53,897 nt of DNA from Micromonospora noduli (GCF_003264365.1 NZ_PYAK01000038.1:1-53897), one strand, 5' to 3'. Counted from the stretch's first letter, positions 31,413 to 40,203 are shown. Notes: generated by a model not told the origin, from the sequence alone. Numbers and translations: made by a program.

Positions 31413-32296
31413 GAGGTTTTCGCTGGCCGCCCCCACCCGACAGCGGGCCCCGCACCTGGGGGCCCGGTCCGGGTGGGCCGCGTACCGGCAGGCCGGCACT
31501 GCCGGAGCCGGAGACCGAGCTGGTCACCACCCCGCACGGCGTACGGCTGGAGCGGCTGGTCACCGGCACCGGTGATCCGGTCACCGTGTTCGCGCACGGG
31601 CTGGGCAACGGGATCGCCACCACCCGCCCGTTCGGCAGTGGGGTGAACGGCCGCAAGGTGTTCTTCCAGTTCCGCGGGCACGGCCGATCCGTTGCCCCGG
31701 ACGGGCCGTGGGACTACCTGGACCTGGCCCGGGATCTACGGGCGATCGCCGACCTCGGCGGCGCCAGCCGGGCTTTCGGCGCCAGCCTCGGCGCGGGTGC
31801 CCTCTGCCGACTCCTCGTGGAGAGCCCGGAGCGTTTCGACAAGCTGGTCTTCTTCCTGCCGGCGGTCCTCGACGAGCCACGCGGGCCGCTCGCCCGCGAG
31901 CGCGTCACCGACCTGCTGGAGGCGGTGGAGAGCGGGGACGCCTCGGCGGTCGCCGACATCGTCACGCTGGAGTTGCCCCCGGCGGTGCGCAACACCCCGG
32001 CCGGCTGGGCCTACCTGCGACAACGGCTCGACCAACTGCTCCGCGACGGTCTGGCCGACGGTCTGGCCACGCTCACCGACCAGATCCCGCTGCGCCAGAT
32101 CGGTGACCTGACGGCGGTCACCGCGCCGGCGTTGGTGATCGGTTGCGCGGGCGACGACCTGCACCCGGTCGAGGTCGCCGAGCGGCTCGCCGTCGCGCTG
32201 CCCCAGGCCACGCTGCACGTGTACGACCGGCCCGGCGTGCTCTGGTCGGAACGCGCCGATCTGCGCGACCGCATCTCCGGCTTCCTGAACGAGTAA
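31409..32296 (+). CDS. Alpha/beta hydrolase
   Basis: 295 aa. An N-terminal Pro/Gly-rich stretch of about 35 residues, then an alpha/beta hydrolase fold with VTVFAHGLGNG near 58, FRGHGRS near 88 and the nucleophile elbow GASLGAG near 124. Catalytic acid GCAGDD near 245. A usual late His is replaced or shifted (HVYDRPGVLW), so activity should be treated as unproven. GTG start 31409 overlaps DUF2516 (GTGA); operon with it. Confidence 0.8.
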   Translation: MRGFRWPPPPDSGPRTWGPGPGGPRTGRPALPEPETELVTTPHGVRLERLVTGTGDPVTVFAHGLGNGIATTRPFGSGVNGRKVFFQFRGHGRSVAPDGPWDYLDLARDLRAIADLGGASRAFGASLGAGALCRLLVESPERFDKLVFFLPAVLDEPRGPLARERVTDLLEAVESGDASAVADIVTLELPPAVRNTPAGWAYLRQRLDQLLRDGLADGLATLTDQIPLRQIGDLTAVTAPALVIGCAGDDLHPVEVAERLAVALPQATLHVYDRPGVLWSERADLRDRISGFLNE

Positions 32297-32307
32297 CCTG
32301 CCCTGTC

Positions 32308-33045
32308 ATGGGCGTCACACAGCACGGCCGGACGCACCGGCTGGACCTTGCCGACCCGACAGTGCGCGAATGGACGTGCACGGTCCTGCACTCCGATGCC
32401 GAGCAGGGCATCGTGCTGGACCGTTCGGCGTTCTATCCGGGCGGCGGTGGTCAACCACCCGACCACGGCGTCCTGCTCTGGCAGGGCGTGCAGACCCGGA
32501 TCGTCGGCACCCGCAAGGGCGACGACCCCTACCTGATCCCCGCCGAGGGTGACCCGCTGCCGCCGGTCGGCACCGAGGTCGTGGGCGCTGTGGAGGACGA
32601 GCGCCGCACCCGGTTGATGCGTACCCACTCCGGGCTGCACGTGCTCTGCGGTGTGGTGTTCCGCGACTTCGGCGCGCTGGTCACCGGCGGCAACATGGAG
32701 CCGGGCGAGGCCCGGATGGACTTCAACCTCCCCGAGGTGCCCCCGGACTTCAAGAGCCGCATCGAGGAGCTGGTCAACGCCGAGGTGGCCGCCGACCGCT
32801 CGGTCGCCACCCGGGTGCTGCCGCGCACCGAGGCGCTGGCCCTGCCGGACATCATCCGTACCCAGTCCAACCTCATCCCGGCGGATGAGCAGGAGGTCCG
32901 GATCGTCGACATCGTCGGGCTGGACGTGCAGGCCGACGGCGGCACCCACGTCGCCTCCACCGCCCAGATCGGCAAGGTCCAGGTGGTCAAGGTGGAGAGC
33001 AAGGGCCGGGCCAACCGCCGGGTCCGGGTCCGACTGGCCGATTAG
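32308..33045 (+). CDS. Alanyl-tRNA editing protein (AlaX-like)
   Basis: 245 aa. The HXXXH Zn motif is HSGLH at 107-111, followed by the second half of the site in ADGGTHVAST near 213-222; the N-terminal beta barrel contains SAFYPGGGGQPPDHG, as in AlaX and the AlaRS editing domain. It removes mischarged Ser or Gly from tRNA-Ala in trans. ATG 32308 has TAACCT 8 nt upstream (leaderless), just after the previous stop. Confidence 0.92.
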   Translation: MGVTQHGRTHRLDLADPTVREWTCTVLHSDAEQGIVLDRSAFYPGGGGQPPDHGVLLWQGVQTRIVGTRKGDDPYLIPAEGDPLPPVGTEVVGAVEDERRTRLMRTHSGLHVLCGVVFRDFGALVTGGNMEPGEARMDFNLPEVPPDFKSRIEELVNAEVAADRSVATRVLPRTEALALPDIIRTQSNLIPADEQEVRIVDIVGLDVQADGGTHVASTAQIGKVQVVKVESKGRANRRVRVRLAD

Positions 33046-33069
33046 ATCGAGTACTGAATTCGGACGTCG

Positions 33070-33091
33070 GTTGTCAGGTATTCCTGACAAC
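33070..33091. promoter_or_regulatory. Perfect palindromic operator before the SDR gene
   Basis: GTTGTCAGG-TATT-CCTGACAAC: perfect 9-bp arms with a 4-bp spacer, ending 9 bp before the SDR start at 33101. Candidate site for the WYL regulator encoded just downstream (34006-35001, opposite strand). Confidence 0.6.
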
Positions 33092-33100
33092 GTCGCAGGC

Positions 33101-34015
33101 ATGACACAACCGCTCACAGGAAAGATCGCGCTCGTCGCCGGCGCCACCCGTGGTGCCGGGCGCCAGATCGCCGTTCAGCTCGGCGCGGCCGGTGCCACGG
33201 TCTACGCCACCGGTCGCAGCACCCGGGCCGGCCGCTCCGAGATGGACCGACCGGAGACCATCGAGGAGACGGCCGAGCTGGTCAGCGCGGCCGGCGGCAC
33301 CGGCATCGCCGTCCAGGTCGACCACCTGGTGCCCGAGCAGGTCCGCGACCTGGTGGCCCGGATCGACGCCGAGCAGGGCCAACTCGACGTGCTGGTGAAC
33401 GACATCTGGGGCGGCGACCCACTGGTCACCTGGGAGAAGCCGGTCTGGGAGCAGCCGCTCGACGCCGGCTTCCGTACCCTGCGACTGGCCGTCGACACGC
33501 ACATCATCACCAGCCACTTCGCCCTGCCGCTGCTGATCCGCAAGCCCGGCGGCCTGGTGGTGGAGATGGGCGACGGCACCAAGGCGTACAACGACAAGAA
33601 CTACCGGCTGTCGGTCTTCTACGACCTGGCCAAGGTCTCGGTCAACCGGCTCGCCTTCAGCCAGGCGCACGAGCTGAAGCCGCACGGCTGCACGGCCGTG
33701 GCGCTCACCCCCGGCTGGATCCGTTCCGAGGCGATGCTGGAGCACTTCGGCGTGACCGAGGAGAACTGGCGCGACGGTGCCGCCACCGACCCGAACTTCC
33801 TCATCTCGGAGACCCCGGCCTTCGTCGGCCGGGCGGTGGCCGCGCTCGCCGCCGACGAGGAGAAGACCCGCTGGAACGGCGAATCCGTCGACGCCGGCAC
33901 GCTGTCCAAGGTGTACGGCTTCACCGACCTCGACGGCAGCCAACCCGAGGGTTTCCGCTACATCACCGAGGTGGTCGACGCGGGCAAGCCGGCGGACGTG
34001 ACCGGCTACCGGTAG
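33101..34015 (+). CDS. SDR-family oxidoreductase
   Basis: 304 aa. Cofactor motif GATRGAGRQIA near 14-24, NDIWGGDPLVTWEKPVW in place of the usual NNAG, and a YXXXK-type active site in FYDLAKVSVNRLAF near 171-175. The NDIWGG variant and a C-terminal extension ending GYR distinguish it from classical SDRs. NAD(P)-dependent; substrate unknown. ATG 33101 lies 9 bp after a perfect palindrome. Its 3' end overlaps the WYL gene by 10 bp on the opposite strand. Confidence 0.87.
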   Translation: MTQPLTGKIALVAGATRGAGRQIAVQLGAAGATVYATGRSTRAGRSEMDRPETIEETAELVSAAGGTGIAVQVDHLVPEQVRDLVARIDAEQGQLDVLVNDIWGGDPLVTWEKPVWEQPLDAGFRTLRLAVDTHIITSHFALPLLIRKPGGLVVEMGDGTKAYNDKNYRLSVFYDLAKVSVNRLAFSQAHELKPHGCTAVALTPGWIRSEAMLEHFGVTEENWRDGAATDPNFLISETPAFVGRAVAALAADEEKTRWNGESVDAGTLSKVYGFTDLDGSQPEGFRYITEVVDAGKPADVTGYR

Positions 34016-35001
34016 AGCGCGGCGAGCCGGTCGGCGCTCTCCGCGAACAACCGCCGCAGCTCGGGTGGGTCGATCACCTCGACCTCGGGGCCGAGCCCCA
34101 ACAGTTGGTGGTACGCCACCTGGACCGACTCGACGGGCAGCCGCGTCACCACCCAGCCCTGCCCGTCGGGCGGGCTGGCGGCGGCGACCAGTTCGTCGTA
34201 CACGAAGGGGGCATCGACCAGGTGCCGGAGCTGGCGCAGGCCGGCGGGGCTCAGCCGGACGGCGACCTCGGCCCGCAGCATGGTCCGCAGGAACGACCCG
34301 GCCTGCTCGCGCCAGTGCCCGGCCAGGTCGAAGCCCTCGTCGCGGTCGAAGTGCTCGTCGCCCACCTCGACCCCGGTGACCCGGTCCACCCGGTAGGTGC
34401 GCACGTCGTCGCCGACCCGGCCGACCAGATACCAGACCCCGCTCTTGAGCACCAGGCCGTACGGCTGGATCCGGCGGGTCGCCTCCCGGTCGCCGCGTCG
34501 GTAGCGCAGCTCCACCACCCGGTCGCCCCAAACCGCCCGGGCCAGCTCCGGCAGCCAGACCGGTGGCGCGGTCTCCCGGAACCAGCCCGGTACGTCCAGG
34601 TGGAACCGCTGTCCGGCACGGGCTGGCGCGTCGCGCAGGGCGGGTGGCAGCGCGGCGAGCACCTTCAGCTCGGCCGACGCGACCGCGTCGGCGAGCCCCA
34701 TCTCCCCGGCCGGCCCGGGCAGCCCGGCGAGGAAGAGCGCCTCCGCCTCGTCCCGGGTCAGCCCGGTCAGTCGGGTGCGGTACCCGCCGAGCAGGCGGTA
34801 ACCGCCGGCCCGCCCCCGGTCGGCGTAGACCGGCACGCCCGCCGCCGAGAGCGCCAAAACGTCCCGGTAGACGGTCCGCTCGGAGACCTCCAGCTCCTGA
34901 GCCAGCTCGCTAGCGGTCATCGACCCGCGCGACTGCAACAGCAACAGCAACGAGATCAGTCGGGACGCGCGCACCCGCCCATCCTGCCCGGTGCCGCTCA
35001 C
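34006..35001 (-). CDS. HTH-WYL transcriptional regulator
   Basis: 331 aa. DeoR/HTH_11-type helix-turn-helix at about 12-65 (MTASELAQELEVSERTVYRDV), then a WYL domain at about 140-210 with GVWYLVGRVGDDVRTYRVDRV and a C-terminal WCX-like extension. WYL proteins sense ligands, often nucleic acids or small molecules. GTG 35001 overlaps the response-regulator stop by 4 nt, so it is the last gene of the ABC/two-component operon, yet its position against the SDR and the palindrome suggests it controls that gene. Confidence 0.88.
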   Translation of the reverse strand: MSGTGQDGRVRASRLISLLLLLQSRGSMTASELAQELEVSERTVYRDVLALSAAGVPVYADRGRAGGYRLLGGYRTRLTGLTRDEAEALFLAGLPGPAGEMGLADAVASAELKVLAALPPALRDAPARAGQRFHLDVPGWFRETAPPVWLPELARAVWGDRVVELRYRRGDREATRRIQPYGLVLKSGVWYLVGRVGDDVRTYRVDRVTGVEVGDEHFDRDEGFDLAGHWREQAGSFLRTMLRAEVAVRLSPAGLRQLRHLVDAPFVYDELVAAASPPDGQGWVVTRLPVESVQVAYHQLLGLGPEVEVIDPPELRRLFAESADRLAALYR

Positions 35002-35639
35002 CGCCCGCCGGGCGTCAGCAACCCCCGGTCGTACGCGGTGGCCACCGCGGCGGCCCGGTCGTTGACCCCCAGCTTGGCGTACAGGTGCAGCAGGTGCGTC
35101 TTGACGGTGGCCTCGCTGATGAACAGGCGGGCCGCCGCCTCCCGGTTGGAGGCACCCCGGGCCACCAGGGTGAGCACCTCCAGTTCCCGTTGACTCAGCG
35201 GCTCCTCGGCGGGAGCGCGCAGCCGGCCCATCAGCCGGCCGGCGACGCTCGGCGCGAGCACCGACTCACCCCGGGCCGCGGCTCGGACCGCCCGGACCAG
35301 ATCCTCCCGAGGTGTGTCTTTGAGCAGGTAACCGGTCGCGCCGGCCTCGATCGCCGGCAGCACGTCCGCGTCCGTGTCGTAGGTGGTGAGCACCAGCACC
35401 CGGGCGGCGCTGCCGGCGCGAGCCAGCCTGCCGATGGCGGTCACCCCGTCCATGCCGGGCATCCGCAGATCCATCAGCACCACGTCCGGCCGCAGCGTCG
35501 CGACCAGGACCAATGCCTCCGAGCCGTCCGCCGCCTCGCCCACCACCTCGAAATCGGGGTCGCCGGTGAACATCCCCCGCAGGCCGTCCCGCACCACCGG
35601 ATGGTCGTCGACGATCAGCAGTCGAACCGGGGCGGTCAA
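34998..35639 (-). CDS. NarL/LuxR-type response regulator
   Basis: 213 aa. Receiver with VDDHPVVRDGL, phospho-Asp in VVLMDLRMPGMDG near 57, and KDTPREDLV; then a GerE/LuxR helix-turn-helix LSQRELEVLTLVARGASNREAAARLFISEATVKTH near 150-185. Pairs with the histidine kinase whose stop overlaps its start by 4 nt. Likely regulates the upstream ABC transporter genes. Confidence 0.93.
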   Translation of the reverse strand: MTAPVRLLIVDDHPVVRDGLRGMFTGDPDFEVVGEAADGSEALVLVATLRPDVVLMDLRMPGMDGVTAIGRLARAGSAARVLVLTTYDTDADVLPAIEAGATGYLLKDTPREDLVRAVRAAARGESVLAPSVAGRLMGRLRAPAEEPLSQRELEVLTLVARGASNREAAARLFISEATVKTHLLHLYAKLGVNDRAAAVATAYDRGLLTPGGR

Positions 35640-36904
35640 CCGGCACCTCCGGGTAGCGCGGGGACGGACGCCGAGATGGCGGTGCCGCTGCCCGGCTCAG
35701 ATTCGACGGCCAACTCGCCACCGACCCCTGTCACCCGTTGCCGCATGGCGGTCAGCCCGTACCCGCCGCCCGGCTCACGGGGCAGCGGCTGGTCGGTGAG
35801 GTCGAAACCCGCCCCGTCGTCACGGACGTCGAGCGTGACCACGTCCGCCATGTACGACAGGGTCAGCCCGACCCGTGACGCGGCGGCGTGCCGGGCCACG
35901 TTGGACAGCGCCTCCTGGGCGGCCCGTAGCAGGGTCACCTCGACCTCCGGGTGCAGTGGGCGGGGCGTGCCGGTGGTGGCCACGTCGGCCCGTACCCCGT
36001 TCAGGGCCGACCAGCGTCCGCCCAGCTCGACGAGGGCGTCCGGTAGCCGGGCCGTCTCCAACGGTTCCGGACGGACCGCCTGTACCGAACGGCGGGCCTC
36101 GGTGAGGCTCTCCCGGGCCAGGGCGAGCGCGTTGTCGACGTGCCGGCGCCAGTCGGCGGACCGGTCGCGGGTCTGCTCGGCCGCCTCCAACTGGGTGATG
36201 ATGCCGGTCAACCCCTGCGCCAGGGTGTCGTGGATCTCGCGCGCCATCCGTTGCCGTTCGTCCAGCACGCCGGCCTCCCGGGCCTGGGTGAGTAGTTGGG
36301 CGTGCAGCCCGGCGTTCTCACTGACCGTCTCGGTGAGTTGGCGGTTGGCGTCGCCGAGTTCCGCCACCAATCGCTTGCGTTTGGCGTCCTCCTGTTCGGC
36401 GATCATCGCGAACCAGGTCACTGAGCCGGCGACCACCAGATTGAACAGCACCAGCACCAGCCAGAGCGGCCAGTGCGACACCGCCACCGACAGACCACCG
36501 CCCTGAGAGGTGGCGACGAGGGCGGCCGTGGTGACCACGCCGACGACCCGCCAGCGCCCGGGCAGCACCGGAAAGGCGTGGATGTAGCCGATCCAGGCGA
36601 AGAAGCCGTACCACGGGCTGGCGGCCACCAGCGCGGCGGCGAACGTGAGCAGCCCGGCGTAGTAGACAGCCATCAGCGTGCGCCGGCTCTGCCAGCCGGG
36701 GTGCACTGTGACGAACCAGGCGACCCAGCATCCGGCCGCCACGGCGACGGCAAGGGTGGGCAGCGCCCCGAGGTGCTGGGGTGCCGGTGCGACGAGGGCC
36801 AGCAGGGTGCCCAGGGTCAGACCGCCGAAGGGGAGCACGCGATAGAGGGCCGCCTCGCGCTCTCGCCAACTGGTCAGACGGTCGTGCCCACCGTTGCAGG
36901 TCAT
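35636..36904 (-). CDS. Sensor histidine kinase (HisKA_3/NarX-type)
   Basis: 422 aa. Five or six N-terminal membrane segments (about 20-165) with almost no extracellular domain, a linker coiled coil, H-box MAREIHDTLAQGL near 217-229, and a HATPase with DDGAGFDL and GYGLTAMRQRV. Intramembrane-sensing kinases of this layout often monitor cell-envelope stress with an ABC transporter. ATG 36904 has GGAG 5 nt upstream; GTG 36919, overlapping the permease stop, would add five residues. Confidence 0.9.
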   Translation of the reverse strand: MTCNGGHDRLTSWREREAALYRVLPFGGLTLGTLLALVAPAPQHLGALPTLAVAVAAGCWVAWFVTVHPGWQSRRTLMAVYYAGLLTFAAALVAASPWYGFFAWIGYIHAFPVLPGRWRVVGVVTTAALVATSQGGGLSVAVSHWPLWLVLVLFNLVVAGSVTWFAMIAEQEDAKRKRLVAELGDANRQLTETVSENAGLHAQLLTQAREAGVLDERQRMAREIHDTLAQGLTGIITQLEAAEQTRDRSADWRRHVDNALALARESLTEARRSVQAVRPEPLETARLPDALVELGGRWSALNGVRADVATTGTPRPLHPEVEVTLLRAAQEALSNVARHAAASRVGLTLSYMADVVTLDVRDDGAGFDLTDQPLPREPGGGYGLTAMRQRVTGVGGELAVESEPGSGTAISASVPALPGGAG

Positions 36905-36915
36905 CCCATCTCCGC

Positions 36916-37650
36916 TCACTCCCAGCGGAACAGTTTCGCCGCGCCGGCGCCGGCCGACACGGCGATCACCGCCATTATCGCCAGGTGCAGCGGTTGCGGC
37001 GACGTGCCGGTCCAGGCGTCGAGGAGCGCCTGCACCCCGGGCGGCGTGTAGTCGCCGATTCGCGCCACGACGTCCGGGAGCAGGAATCGGGGCAGGTAGA
37101 CCCCGCCGAAGAACATGGTGACCAGGAACAGCGGCACGGCCAGGGCCTGTGCCGCCTTCGTCGTCCGGGCCACGGCGGCGACCAGCAGGCCGAGCGACAG
37201 CAGGGCGGCCGTGCCGAGGATGAACGCCAGCGTGAAGCCGAGCGGGTGCCGGGGGAACGGCACCCCGAATGCGAGCCGGGCGACCACGATGAGCAGCAGC
37301 GCGCTGGCCAGGATTCCGGCCAGGGCCAGCACCAGTTGGGCGGCGAGCAGAGCCGCCGGGTGCGCCGGGGTGGTCGCCAGCCGACGCAGCACGCCGCGTT
37401 CCCGGTAGGTGGCCAGCACCGAAGGCAGGGTGTTCACCCCGACCATGGCGAGGGTGACCACCAGCAGCGACGGGGCGAAATAGCTGACGAAGGTCTGCCC
37501 GTCGAAGGTCGGATCCGGCTTGCGGAGCGAGGGGATCAGCCCCAGCACCACCAGGATCAGTGTGGGCAGCCCGATCGTGGTGAGAAGCGTCGGCAGGTCT
37601 CGCAGGTAGAGGCGCGCCTCGGTTCTCAGGATGTTGCGAAAGGCGTGCAT
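36916..37650 (-). CDS. ABC-2-type transporter permease
   Basis: 244 aa, six hydrophobic segments, beginning MHAFRNILRTEARLYLRDL; the conserved RERGVLRRLATTP loop lies near 85-97 between spans, and a late FFGGVYLPRFLLPD. Exporter permease of the DrrB/YadH kind. Follows the ATPase gene by 12 bp and overlaps the kinase gene's alternative start. Confidence 0.9.
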   Translation of the reverse strand: MHAFRNILRTEARLYLRDLPTLLTTIGLPTLILVVLGLIPSLRKPDPTFDGQTFVSYFAPSLLVVTLAMVGVNTLPSVLATYRERGVLRRLATTPAHPAALLAAQLVLALAGILASALLLIVVARLAFGVPFPRHPLGFTLAFILGTAALLSLGLLVAAVARTTKAAQALAVPLFLVTMFFGGVYLPRFLLPDVVARIGDYTPPGVQALLDAWTGTSPQPLHLAIMAVIAVSAGAGAAKLFRWE

Positions 37651-37662
37651 GCTGGCTCCCTC

Positions 37663-38571
37663 TCAGTTGGCGGGTCGGTGCCCGGTCAGCTCGACGAAGG
37701 CGTCGTCGAGGGTGGACTGCTCCAGCCGCAGGTCCGCGGCGACGATCTGGTGGCGGGCGAGCACCGAGGTGACCGCGTGCAGCAACTCACCGGTGCCGGT
37801 CACCACCACCTGGCTGCCGGTGCGCTGCACGGCGGACACCTCGGGCAGGTCGGTGAGGAGCCGGTCGTCGACCGGAGCCGAGGGCCGGAACCGGATCCGC
37901 TGCTCCGGAGCCACCGTCGACACCAGGCCCGCCGGGCTGTCCAGGGCGACCACCCGACCCCGGTCGATCACCGCGACCCGGTCGCAGAGCCGCTCGGCCT
38001 CCTCCATGAAGTGGGTGACCAGCACGATCGTCACCCCGCTGTCGCGGACCTGTTCGATGAGGCCCCAGGTGTCCCGGCGGGCTTGCGGGTCCAGCCCGGT
38101 CGTCAGCTCGTCGAGAATGGCGATCTCCGGGTTACCCACCAGGGCCAGCGCGATGGAGAGCCGCTGCTTCTGACCGCCGGAGAGCTTCTTGTACGCGGTG
38201 TTCCGCTTGTCGCCGAGGCCCAGCTTGTCGATCAGCTCGGCCGGGTCGGCCGGGTTGCGGTAGAACGAGGCGTACAGCTCCAGTGCCTCGGCCACCCGCA
38301 ACCGGTCCGGCAGTTGACTCTCCTGGAGTTGCACCCCGACTCGCTGGCGTAGCTGGGCCGCGTCCCGGCGGGGGTCGAGCCCGAGGACCGACACCCCGCC
38401 CCCGTCTGGGACACGCAGCCCGGCGACACACTCCACGGTGGTGGTCTTGCCGGCGCCGTTCGGACCGAGGACGCCGAAGATCTCCCCGGCCTCCACGGCG
38501 AGCGACACGTCGTCCACCGCCACCAGGTCGCCGTACCGCTTCTTCAGGTGGGTCACCTCGATGACCGGCAT
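37663..38571 (-). CDS. ABC transporter ATP-binding protein (DrrA-like exporter)
   Basis: 302 aa. Walker A GPNGAGKTTT near 35-44, signature LSGGQKQRLS near 131-140, Walker B IAILDELTTGLDP, H-loop VTHFMEEAE, and a C-terminal DUF4162-type region. Note Walker B reads DEL rather than DEP. Exporter ATPase for the adjacent permease; substrate (drug, lipid or peptide) unknown. ATG 38571 with AAAGGCGG upstream. First gene of the five-gene operon ATPase-permease-kinase-regulator-WYL. Confidence 0.92.
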   Translation of the reverse strand: MPVIEVTHLKKRYGDLVAVDDVSLAVEAGEIFGVLGPNGAGKTTTVECVAGLRVPDGGGVSVLGLDPRRDAAQLRQRVGVQLQESQLPDRLRVAEALELYASFYRNPADPAELIDKLGLGDKRNTAYKKLSGGQKQRLSIALALVGNPEIAILDELTTGLDPQARRDTWGLIEQVRDSGVTIVLVTHFMEEAERLCDRVAVIDRGRVVALDSPAGLVSTVAPEQRIRFRPSAPVDDRLLTDLPEVSAVQRTGSQVVVTGTGELLHAVTSVLARHQIVAADLRLEQSTLDDAFVELTGHRPAN

Positions 38572-38688
38572 CGTGCCGCCTTTCGCCGCCGCTGACTTCG
38601 TACCCTCCAAGGGTTGTCGGGGTGGCTCGCCGGCGAATCGACCGGTCGGCGACGAACCTCGGCGTCTCCGGTGGATCACTGCCGTCCG

Positions 38689-38700
38689 TCAACCGGTTGA
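38689..38700. promoter_or_regulatory. Palindrome in the divergent region before the ABC operon
   Basis: TCAACCGGTTGA, perfect 12-bp palindrome 118 bp upstream of the ATPase start; the overlapping minus-strand TTGACGG could be a -35. Possible regulator site, weak evidence. Confidence 0.35.
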
Positions 38701-38771
38701 TGTGCATGTGGTGAGTCGCTGCTAGCGCTCCGCCCGGCGGATCCGGTCACGGCTGGTTAGGCTGCTCGATC

Positions 38772-39563
38772 GTGGATGCCAGCAGAATCGCCAGCCCGGT
38801 GACCGGGGTCGTCGGACGCTTCCTCGCCGGGGCGGGGCTGCTCCTGCGCGGGCTGGGCCTCTACGTCCGCAGCCCGGGGCTGATGCTGCTCGGCATCGTG
38901 CCGGCGCTGATCTCCGGCGTCCTCTTCCTGGCCGCGCTCGCCACGCTCGTGTACTTCGTGGACGATCTCGCCGCGCTCGTCACCCCGTTCGCCGACGACT
39001 GGTCGAGCACCGGCCGCAGCCTGGTCCGGGTGATCGCTGGGCTGGCCTTCCTGGGGCTCGGCGGCCTGCTCGGCGTGCTCACCTTCACCGCTGTCACCCT
39101 GGTCATCGGCGACCCGTTCTACGAGAAGATCTCCGAGCAGGTCGAGCAGCGGTACGGCGGCACGCCGGGCGCGGTGGACGTGCCCTTCTGGTCGTCGCTG
39201 CGCCGCAGCCTCGCCGACTCGGTACGCCTGGTGGCGCTCACGGCGCTGGTCGGCATTCCGCTCTTCGTCGCCGGCTTCATCCCGGTGGTCGGCCAGACGG
39301 TCGTCCCGGTCATCGGGGCGGCCGTGGGCGGCTGGTTCCTCGCCGTGGAGTTGGTCGGTGCACCCTTCTACCGACGGGGGATGCGGCTGCCGCAGCGCCG
39401 GACGATCCTCAAGGCCGACCGACCCACAGCGCTCGGCTTCGGAGTGGCCGTCTTCCTCTGCTTCCTGATTCCGCTCGGCGCCGTGCTGATCATGCCGGCC
39501 GCGGTCGCCGGTGCCACGCTGCTGGCCCGCCGCTCGATGGGTCAGCCGATCGAGGAGAGCTGA
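38772..39563 (+). CDS. EI24/CysZ-like membrane protein
   Basis: 263 aa with about five hydrophobic segments. Family features: a polar loop DPFYEKISEQVEQRYGG near 118-134 and a C-terminal VELVGAPFYRRGMRLPQRRTIL near 193-216, as in the EI24 domain shared with the sulfate permease CysZ. Substrate unknown. GTG 38772 has TAGGCT (38758-38763) 8 nt upstream (leaderless). Followed after 1 bp by the macrodomain gene. Confidence 0.83.
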   Translation: MDASRIASPVTGVVGRFLAGAGLLLRGLGLYVRSPGLMLLGIVPALISGVLFLAALATLVYFVDDLAALVTPFADDWSSTGRSLVRVIAGLAFLGLGGLLGVLTFTAVTLVIGDPFYEKISEQVEQRYGGTPGAVDVPFWSSLRRSLADSVRLVALTALVGIPLFVAGFIPVVGQTVVPVIGAAVGGWFLAVELVGAPFYRRGMRLPQRRTILKADRPTALGFGVAVFLCFLIPLGAVLIMPAAVAGATLLARRSMGQPIEES

Positions 39564-39564
39564 C

Positions 39565-40119
39565 ATGGAGATCACCCTGATCGAGGGGGACATCACCACA
39601 CAGCGGGTGGACGCCGTCGTGAACGCCGCGAACTCGTCCCTGCTCGGCGGGGGTGGGGTCGACGGTGCCATCCACCGGCGCGGCGGGCCGGCGATCCTGG
39701 CCGAGTGCCGGGCGCTGCGTGCGTCCCGCTACGGCAGGGGTCTGCCCACCGGTCAGGCGGTGGCGACCACGGCCGGGGAGCTACCGGCCCGCTGGGTGAT
39801 CCACACCGTCGGGCCGGTCTGGTCGGCCAGCGAGGACCGGTCGGCGCTGCTGCGCGACTGCTACGCCAACAGCCTCCGGGTGGCCGACGAGTTGGGTGCT
39901 GGCACCGTGGCCTTTCCGCTGATCTCCGCCGGTATCTACGGGTGGCCGGTCGACGACGCGGTCGGTCAGGCGCTGGCGGTGCTGCGCGCGGCCACCCCGG
40001 CCACCGTCACCGAGGCCCGCCTGGTGCTCTTCGGCGCCGACACCCACGCCGTCGCCCGCCAGGTCTTCGACCTCCATGCCCGCTCTGGTGGGAGTGTCGC
40101 TGGTGAGCCGTATACCTGA
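39565..40119 (+). CDS. Macrodomain O-acetyl-ADP-ribose deacetylase
   Basis: 184 aa. Macro domain with EGDITTQRVDAVVNAANSSL near 7-26, LLGGGGVDGAIHRRGG near 26-41 and FPLISAGIYGWP near 118-129, all ADP-ribose-binding loops of the YmdB type. Acts on O-acetyl-ADP-ribose or ADP-ribosylated targets. The last residues (GEPYT and stop) are encoded by the left arm of the palindromic repeat at 40102-40155, so the C-terminus may have been changed by its arrival. Starts 2 bp after the EI24 gene. Confidence 0.9.
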   Translation: MEITLIEGDITTQRVDAVVNAANSSLLGGGGVDGAIHRRGGPAILAECRALRASRYGRGLPTGQAVATTAGELPARWVIHTVGPVWSASEDRSALLRDCYANSLRVADELGAGTVAFPLISAGIYGWPVDDAVGQALAVLRAATPATVTEARLVLFGADTHAVARQVFDLHARSGGSVAGEPYT

Positions 40120-40155
40120 GAGTCATATTTATGCCTCAGAGGTATATCGCTCACC
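40102..40155. repeat. AT-rich palindromic dispersed repeat, copy 2
   Basis: Outer arms GGTGAGC (40102-40108) and GCTCACC (40149-40155) pair perfectly; inner arms 40111-40127 and 40130-40146 pair with three mismatches. Positions 40124-40146 are the exact complement of 7195-7217. The macrodomain stop TGA is 40117-40119, inside the left arm. Confidence 0.8.
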
Positions 40156-40203
40156 GAAGCGACACCGCCCCGCCGGACGCGGAGGCCCACGGGTGGTTGG
40201 CGG

